Source: Paenibacillus durus
GTDB taxonomy: Bacteria > Bacillota > Bacilli > Paenibacillales > Paenibacillaceae
DNA length: 64,000 nt
Assembly (NCBI RefSeq): GCF_000756615.1
Contig: NZ_CP009288.1
Location: 3,596,001 to 3,660,000, forward strand
Direction: 5' to 3'
Every line of letters starts with the position of its first letter. Position 1 is the stretch's first letter. Positions 53,501 through 61,348 of this stretch are shown here, piece after piece. The position numbers were made by a program, and so were the translations under genes. Below the pieces are notes generated by a model, which was not told the DNA's origin, did no database searches, and saw only the letters and a list, made by a program, of their open reading frames with translations.

Positions 53501-53747
53501 GGGGCTGGACCCATTTAATCGTCGTCCGAAGCGCGGCGTGGCGCCCGGCCAGTTCCTCCACGGCCGCCTGCATCGCTTCCGCGTTCAGCCGTCCCGTCAG
53601 CCGCTTGGCCGATACTTTGTTCCACAGGGCGCCACCTTGCGTCAACTGATCCAGATACAGAATTCGTTCCTGCTGATAGGACAGCGGGTAATCCCTCCGT
53701 TCTTCCCTATGCTCAATCGCTGGATACTTTCTTTTGCCTTGTCTCAT
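50544..53747 (-). CDS. Nonribosomal peptide synthetase, C-A-PCP (first module)
   Basis: 1067 residues: condensation about 10-440 (H-H-I-V-S-D-A at 152), adenylation 465-950 (Y-T-S-G-S-T-G-K-P-K-G), carrier 985-1060 (L-G-G-N-S-L). The specificity residues by eye are D-V-S-N-F-A-V-I-Y-K, which I cannot match to a known code; Asp at the first position suggests an alpha-amino group is recognised. As the first module has a condensation domain, it needs an upstream acyl donor, likely the free carrier protein at 61080. The ATG overlaps the dehydrogenase stop by four bases and follows AGGAGG. Confidence 0.92.
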   Translation of the reverse strand: MRQGKRKYPAIEHREERRDYPLSYQQERILYLDQLTQGGALWNKVSAKRLTGRLNAEAMQAAVEELAGRHAALRTTIKWVQPPVQSFGSFSPEQFRLVDLEQGDPDSREQALAEWFSKECREPIDIRGGDPLFQAILVPYGADQALLVLKLHHIVSDATTFQLLWRDLKTLYNRRTGAEAGELPQPGIAYGDYALWQKETFGEERTLEQEAYWLEQFKGELPVLDLPADFPPPPGISFRGGLEKLDLPDDLIGRLKFQCLNKRVILFSALLSAYYVLLHKCSRQDDVVVGTVFAGRHYSQELSRAAGFFVNTVAIRAEVDGEGAWEDLMKTVHGKVDEAYYMQDYPFERLVRKLNPDRQHSRNPIFRAMFNMVTEAKEEGGFADLAETWQEAESDATQADLLFDIRQREGETAVWAEYNSDLFRPETVRRLLKMYGNLLKDIAERPDAQVKELRMTDAAEREKLVKEFNDTRAAYPADKCIHELFEEQANRTPDRTALVFLEHAMTYEELNRQANRLARYLRDKDIAAGSVVGIMSERSFELVISILAVLKAGAAYVPVDPQISAERRRYMLEDSNARLLLVHPVLDGADSSPVPVVSIQEALASVNSADHLEPVSHAEDLAYIMYTSGSTGKPKGVMVEHGSVLNTLFYMQQTFPVHSNDAHLLKTHFAFDVSVSELFGWFFEGGKLVILEPGAEKEPVKIVKAITEHGVTHANFSPSFLQAFSEDLKARGIRELISLRYAFAAGEALKPHVVRSFHEQVSGTELVNVYGPTETTIYATCHRLRQDTPEEQVPIGAPLTNMQAYVLDRYSQLLPIGLIGELCLSGPGLARGYANLPELTAEKFAPNPYRPGERLYRTGDLVRRRDNGTLDYIGRIDQQVKIRGFRIEPGEIEETLASHPSILSAAVIAREDEPGRQMLVAYCVVNPDTEVPEEEWKRHLAEWLPSYMIPSAFIRLESMPLNKSGKVDRSALPIPGLNKDSENEPEQPVSEVERKLIEITESILNLSGIHPNDNFFDLGGNSLLTIRFITEIEQTFGISLSLMDFIDLPVLAKLAKTVESLLPVGAS
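52266..53727. repeat. Long direct repeat, copy 2 (condensation domain)
   Basis: Partner of 49004-50465. The near-identity begins just after the adenylation core A1/A2 boundary and ends close to the N-terminus, so the A and PCP domains differ while the C domain is shared. Confidence 0.92.
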
Positions 53748-54925
53748 AGCTTCTGCCCTCCTACCGGATTAAATGAAGACTTTGCCCTGCGCTTGATGAG
53801 CTCATCGGCAATGATTAGCCGCTGAATTTCCGAAGTCCCGTCACCGATTTCCGTTAGCTTAGCGTCCCGAAACAACCGCTCCAGGGGTAATTCTCGCGAA
53901 TAACCGTAACCCCCGAAAATTTGAACGGCATCCTTAGTGATTCGCGTCGCGGTTTCCGAAGCGAACAGCTTGGCCTCCGACGCTTCCTTGGCGAAGGGCT
54001 TGCCGCTGTCCTTCAGGTGCACGGCCCTTTCCAGCAGCAGCCGGGACGCATTCAGATTCACTTCCATATCCGCGAGCATATTTTTGATTGTCTGAAACTG
54101 GTAAAGGTATTGATCGAACTGTTTACGCTGCTTCACATACTGCAGACAATGCCGCTGCGCTTCCTCGGCGATTCCGACGGCGATTGCAGCCATACCCATA
54201 CGGGCGCTTGCCAGCGTTTCATGCAGAACTTCCAAGCCAAAATTCTTGCGTCCAACGACATTTTCCTTCGGAATGATCACGTCCTGGAAGATGAGTTCGC
54301 CCATATCGGCGCCTCTCATCCCGAGCTTGCGTTCCTTCTTGGAGGAAGTTGAGATGCCTTTCATTCCTTTTTCCAGAATAAATACGGTAAGACCGAGCAT
54401 TTTTTTATCCGGTGCCGTGCTCGCCGCCACAAGATAAATATCCGCTACATTCGCATTGGTGATAAAGGTCTTAGACCCGTTCAACACATAATGATCGTCA
54501 TGCTCCACGGCCCTTGTCCGCATGGAAGCCATATCCGATCCGCTGCCTGATTCGGTCAACGCAAAAGCGCCGATCGCCTCTCCCGTTGCTAACCGGCTGA
54601 GGTGCACCGTTTTTTGCAGGGGGGAACCAAAGGAATGAATCGGATGGCCGCTTAGGCAGGTATGGGCCACGACAGTCATCGCCGTTGACGCGCAAGCGCC
54701 GGCAAGCTGACGGACGAAGGAAATGTAAGAGGCAAAGCTCTGGTCCAATCCTTCGTATTCTTCGGGAAAAGGAATTCCGAGCAGGCCGAGCCTTCCCATT
54801 TCTTTCATATTGCTCATCGGAAAAGTCTCCTGCTCGTCGATCTCGCCCGCAGCCGGCTCCACAAAGGTCTTGATAAAGTTCGCCGCCGTTTCTTCCACAA
54901 TCTGCTGCATTTCGTTAACAGTCAT
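53744..54925 (-). CDS. Acyl-CoA dehydrogenase family protein
   Basis: 393 residues, FAD-dependent. Family patterns are F-A-L-T-E-S-G-S-G-S-D (near 123), T-F-I-T-N-A, and Q-I-F-G-G-Y-G-Y near the C-terminus. The usual catalytic Glu in the Y-E-G-T motif appears as Asp (I-G-D-G-T-S-E-I-Q). It desaturates acyl thioesters or, with a bifurcating ETF, reduces enoyl thioesters as in CarC. The ATG at 54925 is 10 bases after TTGGAG; a GTG overlapping the asnB stop is the alternative. With EtfAB and the dehydratase in the same operon, enoyl reduction is the more likely role. Confidence 0.88.
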   Translation of the reverse strand: MTVNEMQQIVEETAANFIKTFVEPAAGEIDEQETFPMSNMKEMGRLGLLGIPFPEEYEGLDQSFASYISFVRQLAGACASTAMTVVAHTCLSGHPIHSFGSPLQKTVHLSRLATGEAIGAFALTESGSGSDMASMRTRAVEHDDHYVLNGSKTFITNANVADIYLVAASTAPDKKMLGLTVFILEKGMKGISTSSKKERKLGMRGADMGELIFQDVIIPKENVVGRKNFGLEVLHETLASARMGMAAIAVGIAEEAQRHCLQYVKQRKQFDQYLYQFQTIKNMLADMEVNLNASRLLLERAVHLKDSGKPFAKEASEAKLFASETATRITKDAVQIFGGYGYSRELPLERLFRDAKLTEIGDGTSEIQRLIIADELIKRRAKSSFNPVGGQKL

Positions 54926-54930
54926 TGCTT

Positions 54931-56703
54931 TCACACTCCAAACGTTTTATGCCATAATTCGAGAGCGATCAAGGCATGCGATGTGCGAAAGACGGCCAAA
55001 TTGTCCAGCCCCGCGTAATCGCCCCTTTTATTCAAAAAATCGATCGTTTTTCTCTTATCGAAATAGGCTGAAATTTTGGAATTGCCGGAACGGATCAGGT
55101 CGGAGGCCTGCTGCCTCTGAGCGATAACGGATTTGGGATCCACCGGAAAGGGAAAAGGCTTCTTCTTCCGGCCGGTAATGGCGCTAGGAAGAACGGACTT
55201 TCCGATTTCTTTCAGAAACCATTTTTCGCTGCCATCCTTCATTTTGTATTGCGACGGAAGGTTTATCACGCTCTCCACGATACGGTAATCCAGAAAAGGT
55301 ACCCGAACTTCCACACCCGAGGCCATGCTCGTCTTGTCCTGCCGTTCCAGCATCTCAAGCAAATAATATTTCATGAATAAATATAAAATGCGGTTGAGCG
55401 GGTCCCGGGACGGAAACTGTCTTAACGAATCCCGGATCGATGACTCTACCTTGTCCCGGAATCCGGTCCGCTCCCCGACGGCCTGGTCAAGCAGTCCGGA
55501 CACTTCCCGGTAATAGGGAGCCCACGGGAACTGGGAGATCTGCCCGGAAGGATCGCCGTTCAGAAAGAAGAAGTATCCGCCAAACAGTTCGTCGGCCCCT
55601 TCACCTGAAATGACGACCGAGACCTCTTTTTTAATTTCCCTATACAGCAAATACAAGGACGGCGTCGTCAATTCAACGGGCTTCTCCATATGCCAGGTGA
55701 CCTTCTCCATCATGTCCCTGTAATCTTCCGTCCGGAAGATAAATTCCCGATGGTCCGTCCCGAGGTGTTCCGCCATGAGTCTCGCATAGGCTGTGTCGGA
55801 ATTGGAGGCGCTCACGTCCCGGTTGTCCCCGTATTCCATCGAGAACGTACGCATTCGGGAATCAGGTCCGCCGCTTACGGCGAGCGCCGTCAGCAAGCTT
55901 GAATCCAGCCCCCCGCTGAGCAGAGAGCCGAACGGAACATCGCTTATGCGTCTTTTCCATATGGAGTCGGTCAACAGCGACAGCGTCTCTTCCTTCCAGG
56001 AATCAAGCGAGCGTTCTTCCCCGATGTCCGCCTTCATATTCCAGTACCGGGCCAATTTCAGCTTCGTTCCCTGTATGCTGAGCGTATAACCCGGGGGCAG
56101 AGAGTGAATATTTTTGAACATGGTCTGCCCTTCGAGCAGGACGGTACAGAACAAGTACTCGGGAACCGCACCTTCCCGCACCTCCGCCTTAACCGAGGGA
56201 TGGGACAGAATCGCCTTGATTTCGGAAGCGAAAATAAAACGATGGCCGGCCACCGTATAATACAATGGCTTTACTCCAAGCCGGTCCCTTGCCATGAATA
56301 ATGTTTCGTTTCGTTCGTCCCATAGCGCAAAGGAGAACATCCCGTTAAATTTAAGCACGCAGTCAGGTCCGTATTCCTCATAGGCGTGAACAACAACCTC
56401 CGTATCGCAGTTGGTGCGAAAGGCATGTCCTCGCTCAATCAGCTCGCGCCGCAGCTCCGGGAAATTAAAAATCTCGCCGTTATAGGTCAGCCAGATGCTT
56501 CCGTCTTCATTCGTCATCGGCTGCCCGCCGTTGGCCAGGTCGATAATCGACAGCCGCGTATGCCCTAGACCGATTCCAGCGCCGATATGCACCCCTTCTC
56601 CATCCGGCCCCCGGTGGCGAAGCAGGGCAATCATGTCCCGCAGCTCGGCTTCGAGGGCTTGGTGTTCCACGTCCGTGTTAACAATGCCGCATATTCCGCA
56701 CAT
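54931..56703 (-). CDS. asnB: Asparagine synthase (glutamine-hydrolysing) family amidotransferase
   Basis: 590 residues. The glutaminase domain has Cys2 exposed as N-terminal nucleophile after Met removal (M-C-G-I-C-G-I). The synthetase domain has the P-loop S-G-G-L-D-S-S near residue 255. Both halves look intact. In peptide clusters such enzymes convert a carboxylate to an amide, or assist in ring or amidine formation; ordinary asparagine supply is the alternative. It lies within the operon, 4 bases or less from the dehydrogenase gene. GGGGAGG precedes the ATG. Confidence 0.87.
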   Translation of the reverse strand: MCGICGIVNTDVEHQALEAELRDMIALLRHRGPDGEGVHIGAGIGLGHTRLSIIDLANGGQPMTNEDGSIWLTYNGEIFNFPELRRELIERGHAFRTNCDTEVVVHAYEEYGPDCVLKFNGMFSFALWDERNETLFMARDRLGVKPLYYTVAGHRFIFASEIKAILSHPSVKAEVREGAVPEYLFCTVLLEGQTMFKNIHSLPPGYTLSIQGTKLKLARYWNMKADIGEERSLDSWKEETLSLLTDSIWKRRISDVPFGSLLSGGLDSSLLTALAVSGGPDSRMRTFSMEYGDNRDVSASNSDTAYARLMAEHLGTDHREFIFRTEDYRDMMEKVTWHMEKPVELTTPSLYLLYREIKKEVSVVISGEGADELFGGYFFFLNGDPSGQISQFPWAPYYREVSGLLDQAVGERTGFRDKVESSIRDSLRQFPSRDPLNRILYLFMKYYLLEMLERQDKTSMASGVEVRVPFLDYRIVESVINLPSQYKMKDGSEKWFLKEIGKSVLPSAITGRKKKPFPFPVDPKSVIAQRQQASDLIRSGNSKISAYFDKRKTIDFLNKRGDYAGLDNLAVFRTSHALIALELWHKTFGV

Positions 56704-56730
56704 ACTTCCTCCCCGCGCCTCGACAGGCGA

Positions 56731-58551
56731 TTAGAAATAATACCAGATGGTCCTATAATCCTGGATATCCTCGCCCAGCTCTTCAAGCTTTGCCAAATAA
56801 TTGCCGATAGGCTCATCCTTGAACAAAAAGGTATTGACCGGAGCCATGTACTTCTCCCATGGATAAAATTCATAGATTCGGCTCCCGTCCTTGTGGATCA
56901 TAACGATATCGTGATCCTGCCAGGCGTTCAGATCGTTTTTGCCCAGTGTAGGCACGTTGAATACTGGCTTGTCCGTCCTTACCGTACCGGGAAGCAGGCG
57001 CGCTTCTTCCTTTTGCTCTTGAAGCAGCCGGGCAACGGGAACTTTAAAATTCGCCGTCTCTTCCTTGCCTTTCAGGTTAAATAAGTAGTAGGGGGTAACC
57101 CCGATGGCCCGAAGCTGCTCCCTTAAGAAGCTCGTCTCAAACTTCCGGCTGTTGTATAGCGTGAATACCTGCTGGTTGTAAATGTCGATTCCGGCTCTCT
57201 TCAGTTTAAGCGCAGCCTCCGCCGTCTCTTCGGAAATCTCGTAGGCATGCTGAAAATGAGTCATCATCGTTACCGTTTTAAAGGGCGGCTTATGATAGGC
57301 GGACAGAATGCGCAGCAGCTCCTCGTCAAACCGCATCGGCATCGTCACCAGCGTTCGGGTCCCAATCCGGATTCGCCGGATATGCTCCATCTCGAACAAA
57401 TTTCGGATGACATATTCCAGCATCTCGTTGCTAACGGTAAGCGGGTCGCCGCCCGTAATCAGCACTTCGCTGATCGAGGGATTGGACCGGAACCAGTCGA
57501 ACGCTTTCTCCAAATCCTGAAAAGCGGGCTCAGCATGATCATCTTCCTCATCGGCAAGCTCCCAATTCCGCTGACAGTACACGCAAATTTGCGGACACCA
57601 CAAGTAAGGCTTGACGATTGCGATCATTGCATATCTTCGGGTTACGGATTGCTCGGGAGACGTATCCCGCTCATGCATGAAATCCAGCGATTCCCTTCCG
57701 CCGGAACAAGCCTTTAGGTAGGTATCCAGGTAAATCCGGTTAGGTATGACTTGCGCCCGCAAGCTGCGGTCCCGGCCCGATAAGGATGATTCCATATCCA
57801 TCAAGGACAAATAATAGGGTGTAATCCCGAACGGCAGCCGGTGCCGCGTTGTCGCCCGGATCATCTCCTCCTCTTCATCCGACAAGGAGATAATTTCAGC
57901 AATATCCTCCAAGCGTTGAAACCGGTGGCGCAACTGCCACTTGTAATCTGCCCAATCCCTTTCCTCGGCGCCTAAATACCGCAGAATTCGCGCACGCATC
58001 TCGTCTCTGCTCTTTTTCACCATCGGGTGCAGCCCTGTCATATATTCGTTTTGGCTAATAAACTCCTCATATTGATTCGCCTTTTGGTCCAAATGGACCG
58101 ACCTGGCCTCCGCTGCTTCCCGGCCTTCCAGATGGACGAATTCGGGTACCTCCCGCTTGCAGATTCCCGACTTGGAGTAAATGCCCGACAGGCCGATCAC
58201 ACCTTTGAACAGATGAGCCATTTCCCCCAGAAACGCGTCGCTGACATCCGGCCAGTCCTCCTGCTTCCAGTGCTCCGTCGCCATTTCCCAAATGATAGCA
58301 AGACAACTGTGTCCCGTCTTCCGTTCATTTCCTTCGGAGATCAGATTGCGGAATACCGCGATACAGCTTCTTACATTCTTCTGTTCAAGCGGATGCAGCG
58401 GACAATCGCTCTTAAGGACGTTCTGTTCGCATTGATTCAAATAATCAAACAGCCGCTCCCGGGCTTCCGCCACAATCTCGCTCATCACCAAGAGCCGCAA
58501 AATGTCTGGATTGGCATCAAGCCATTCGGTTATTTTTTCACGGGAAGCCAT
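56731..58551 (-). CDS. KamA-family radical SAM aminomutase, long form
   Basis: 606 residues. The [4Fe-4S] motif is C-P-Q-I-C-V-Y-C (CxxxCxxC) near residue 330, followed by G-G-D-P-L-T near 375 and R-I-G-T-R-T near 400, as in lysine/glutamate 2,3-aminomutases. A candidate PLP Lys is in T-D-K-P-V-F near 545. The family is usually about 400-430 residues; here about 200 extra helical residues precede the radical SAM core. It probably makes a beta-amino acid for the peptide. GGTGG precedes the ATG at 58551. Confidence 0.82.
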   Translation of the reverse strand: MASREKITEWLDANPDILRLLVMSEIVAEARERLFDYLNQCEQNVLKSDCPLHPLEQKNVRSCIAVFRNLISEGNERKTGHSCLAIIWEMATEHWKQEDWPDVSDAFLGEMAHLFKGVIGLSGIYSKSGICKREVPEFVHLEGREAAEARSVHLDQKANQYEEFISQNEYMTGLHPMVKKSRDEMRARILRYLGAEERDWADYKWQLRHRFQRLEDIAEIISLSDEEEEMIRATTRHRLPFGITPYYLSLMDMESSLSGRDRSLRAQVIPNRIYLDTYLKACSGGRESLDFMHERDTSPEQSVTRRYAMIAIVKPYLWCPQICVYCQRNWELADEEDDHAEPAFQDLEKAFDWFRSNPSISEVLITGGDPLTVSNEMLEYVIRNLFEMEHIRRIRIGTRTLVTMPMRFDEELLRILSAYHKPPFKTVTMMTHFQHAYEISEETAEAALKLKRAGIDIYNQQVFTLYNSRKFETSFLREQLRAIGVTPYYLFNLKGKEETANFKVPVARLLQEQKEEARLLPGTVRTDKPVFNVPTLGKNDLNAWQDHDIVMIHKDGSRIYEFYPWEKYMAPVNTFLFKDEPIGNYLAKLEELGEDIQDYRTIWYYF

Positions 58552-58579
58552 ACTACCACCACACACTTTCGGTCGGTAT

Positions 58580-59584
58580 TCATGAAGACATCAGGCTCTT
58601 CTCCACTTCTTCCGACAGGATTAATGTCGTCTCCGCAGGGTCTTCGACTCGTCTCAAAGCTTCTTCTCTGGTAATTATTCCTTGTTGTACCAGCAAACTC
58701 ATTTCATAATCGTAGGGGTGGAAGCCGTAGTGCTCCAAATGCTTCACAATTCCCAGCGAATTCAAGCGGCAGTTCGATGAATTGGGGTCTACATCCTCCG
58801 GTCTGACCCATCCGAGCGACGAAATCGTTTCGTAAATGTTGCGCTCGTCGTACCCGATTAGCGGAAATGCATTGACGGTGTACGGAAACGGACGGGTTCG
58901 GTATTCCTCTTTGCTCAGCATGACATAGTCATAAACCTCGTCTCCCAGACGATCGGCAAGAGGCCGGAACAGATTTTTCCTTAATTCATAAGGTATTTTA
59001 TTGTCCTGAAAAATGATCTCGTTCTCCGACTGGATCAATTGGCCGGGACTGTTGCCCAGCATGACGAGCGGTATCCCCTTCTCTATGGCAACCCTCAGCG
59101 ACATGGTGGTCACCATACGGATGCACGAGATGCAAATTCCGCTGCCGAAACCGGTTAGATGGGGCGGATAAGTGCCGGGCTCCGAGCTGCCAAGAAAAAT
59201 TTTGTTCATCATATCCGCCCGGGGCTTTACAATCAGATGGTCCACGTTCATCGCATTCAGCACTGTCCGCATATTGCGGAAAGAGGCTTCAGACATATAG
59301 CCGTTATCAAAAGTACAGGCCAGCAGCGACAAGCCGTATTTCTCCTTCAGGGTATGAATCAGGAAAGTGCTGTCCTTCCCCCCGCTGAACGCGACCAGTG
59401 CATCGTATCTGTGCTTGACGGACTTGCAATCCTCCAGCAGCTCCGACAGCCTGACGCGCAATTTCTCATAAGAAGGCAGGGCCGATCTGTTCTCCGCTTG
59501 CCTGCACAGGGAGCACACTCCATCCGAATCGAACGTAATTCCGGGATAGGTCTCGGGCAGAACGCAACGTGTACAACGCTTCAC
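58580..59584 (-). CDS. N-type ATP pyrophosphatase, WbpG/PseA-like or thioamide-type AANH protein
   Basis: 334 residues. The ATP motif is A-F-S-G-G-K-D-S near residue 65. The N-terminus has Cys pairs C-T-R-C (residues 4-7) and C-S-L-C (about 24-27), matching the N-acetyl sugar amidotransferase (TIGR03573-type) family. A further C-I-S-C lies near 160. Such enzymes adenylate a carbonyl and transfer N or S. In a peptide cluster it could form an amidine or a thioamide. GTG start at 59584 overlaps the ligase stop (GTGA); the AGGAGG before it lies inside the ligase end. Confidence 0.75.
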   Translation of the reverse strand: MKRCTRCVLPETYPGITFDSDGVCSLCRQAENRSALPSYEKLRVRLSELLEDCKSVKHRYDALVAFSGGKDSTFLIHTLKEKYGLSLLACTFDNGYMSEASFRNMRTVLNAMNVDHLIVKPRADMMNKIFLGSSEPGTYPPHLTGFGSGICISCIRMVTTMSLRVAIEKGIPLVMLGNSPGQLIQSENEIIFQDNKIPYELRKNLFRPLADRLGDEVYDYVMLSKEEYRTRPFPYTVNAFPLIGYDERNIYETISSLGWVRPEDVDPNSSNCRLNSLGIVKHLEHYGFHPYDYEMSLLVQQGIITREEALRRVEDPAETTLILSEEVEKSLMSS

Positions 59585-61083
59585 AACGACATTCCTCCTG
59601 CAGGCTCCCTCAACAGGGACCGATTGATTTTTAATGTGGCCGTCTTGGGCAAACTGTCGCAAAATTCGACCTCATATGGAATCATGTAATGCGGCAAATT
59701 CCGTTTGCAGTGCAAGATGACATCCTGCGCCTCAAGAGACGCGCCCTCCTCCCGGACAATGACCGCTTTGATGCGGACGTTGCCGTTGGTATCCGTAATG
59801 CCAACTGCGGCGACTTCCTGTATTCCGGGCATCCGGCAAAGGCCATCCTCGATTTCTTCAGGACTGACGCGGATTCCCATCAATTTGAGCATCATGTCCT
59901 TACGGCCTTCGACGTAAAGAAAGCCCTCTTCATCCAGCCAGCCCAAATCGCCCGTGTACAGCCTTCCGTTCCTGAATGTCTCCGCCGTCAGCTTGGGAAG
60001 ATTCCAGTAACCGGGTGAAACGAAGGCCCCCTGATGGGTAATTTCCCCGATCTCTCCGGGCCGGCAGGGTTCGCCTTCCGGATTTAGGATTTCGATTTCC
60101 ACTCCCGGCAGCGGCTTGCCCGCCGAGGGGAATTTCCGGTCAAAATCTTCCGGCAAGAGACAGGTGGAGCGGAACGCCTCGGTTGTTCCGTACATCATGT
60201 AGAACCGGGTCTTAGACAGCACAGACCTAAGCTTCTTTATTTCGTCGTGGGGAAAAGCCTCCCCGATAATAGATATATATCTGAGATTAGGATAATGGTG
60301 CCCGGCAAAAGGAGAATGTCTTTGCAGCAGCATCCTCCAAAAAGAAGGAACGGCATGAAAGCCGGTGATTCGTTCTGTCAACAAGGTGCCGACAATATCT
60401 TTGGGGAAGACAGAATCTTGCAAGATCAGTGTTGCTCCGGCAAATACGGAAGTGAACAACTGGCTCAAAGCTCCGTCAAACGAAAATGGGGTGACGCTGA
60501 TGATCCGGTCGCCGGCATGGTTCCCGAGCAGACCGGCTGACACGACTGTCGATTCATACAAAATACGGTGGGTAACGATGATGCCCTTGGGTCTCCCGGT
60601 AGAACCGGAGGTATACAAAATGGCCGCAGGATCATCTTCCAACGCCGGGTTAGGCTCAATCTTCCCCGGTTTACCGCCGGGTTTATATTCCGCCAGCGGC
60701 AGCGAAATCACATTTGGAACGGACTCAGCAAGCTCCGCTTTAAGAAAAGTCCCGGTTTTGCCTTCATGCAGAAACAGCAGCTTGATTCCGCAATCGGCCG
60801 CAATATGACGCAGCTGCTCTTCTTTAAAAAAGGGATTGATATGGACAAAGACGGCGCCAATTCTCATAATGGCGAATAGAGCGATGATTTCATCCAGGCA
60901 TTTGGATGAAAAAATGCCGACACGATCACCCTTTCCAATCCCCTTGGCAACAAGCAAGCCCATGACGGCGTCAACCGCCGCTTCCGCTTCCATGTAGGTA
61001 AGTCCCTGGCCCTTGCAGCGAAAAGCCTCCTTGTCCGGCTGTTCAATTGCCGCCTTGGACAGCAATTCGGGAATGAACATCAT
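59581..61083 (-). CDS. Acyl-CoA/acyl-ACP ligase (AMP-binding)
   Basis: 500 residues of the ANL superfamily. The core motif is Y-T-S-G-S-T-G-R-P-K-G near residue 155, then Y-G-T-T-E, Y-T-G-D-L-G and the catalytic Lys in K-T-A-T-L-K-I-N-R near the C-terminus. It activates a carboxylic acid as adenylate and passes it to CoA or, more likely, to the carrier protein encoded immediately upstream (4-base overlap). It probably supplies the starter unit of the assembly line. GGAGTG precedes the ATG. Confidence 0.88.
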   Translation of the reverse strand: MMFIPELLSKAAIEQPDKEAFRCKGQGLTYMEAEAAVDAVMGLLVAKGIGKGDRVGIFSSKCLDEIIALFAIMRIGAVFVHINPFFKEEQLRHIAADCGIKLLFLHEGKTGTFLKAELAESVPNVISLPLAEYKPGGKPGKIEPNPALEDDPAAILYTSGSTGRPKGIIVTHRILYESTVVSAGLLGNHAGDRIISVTPFSFDGALSQLFTSVFAGATLILQDSVFPKDIVGTLLTERITGFHAVPSFWRMLLQRHSPFAGHHYPNLRYISIIGEAFPHDEIKKLRSVLSKTRFYMMYGTTEAFRSTCLLPEDFDRKFPSAGKPLPGVEIEILNPEGEPCRPGEIGEITHQGAFVSPGYWNLPKLTAETFRNGRLYTGDLGWLDEEGFLYVEGRKDMMLKLMGIRVSPEEIEDGLCRMPGIQEVAAVGITDTNGNVRIKAVIVREEGASLEAQDVILHCKRNLPHYMIPYEVEFCDSLPKTATLKINRSLLREPAGGMSL

Positions 61084-61328
61084 TGGCGCACTCCAAGGTT
61101 CCGCTTCCTTTCCACGAGTCCCACCAAGCCGTCGATCGTGCCGAAGCTCTCCATATCCACGTCTTCTTCGGAAATCTCAAGCCCAAAGGTATTCTCCAGG
61201 AACGCCAGCAAATCAAGCACATCCAGTGAGGTTAAGAATCCTTGCTCAAATAAGTTGCTTGCATGATCGGATACCGGTTCATTGATCAATTCCTGTATAA
61301 AACCCGCAATGAGTTCTCTTTCGTTCAT
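61080..61328 (-). CDS. Acyl/peptidyl carrier protein
   Basis: 82 residues, acidic four-helix carrier. The phosphopantetheine Ser is in G-F-L-T-S-L-D-V-L near residue 34 (T-S-L replaces the usual D-S-L). It overlaps the ligase gene by 4 bases, so both should be made in step. It likely carries the starter acyl unit to the first condensation domain, and may also hold it during the reductive steps. GAGGAGG precedes the ATG. Confidence 0.9.
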   Translation of the reverse strand: MNERELIAGFIQELINEPVSDHASNLFEQGFLTSLDVLDLLAFLENTFGLEISEEDVDMESFGTIDGLVGLVERKRNLGVRQ

Positions 61329-61348
61329 GATAAATGCCTCCTCTTGTC

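Noticed and set aside
51897..53825. A 642-codon plus-strand frame opposite the first synthetase, with a related 377-codon frame at 49040-50173
   Set aside because: Both mirror the duplicated condensation domain on the other strand. Their mutual similarity only reflects that duplication.
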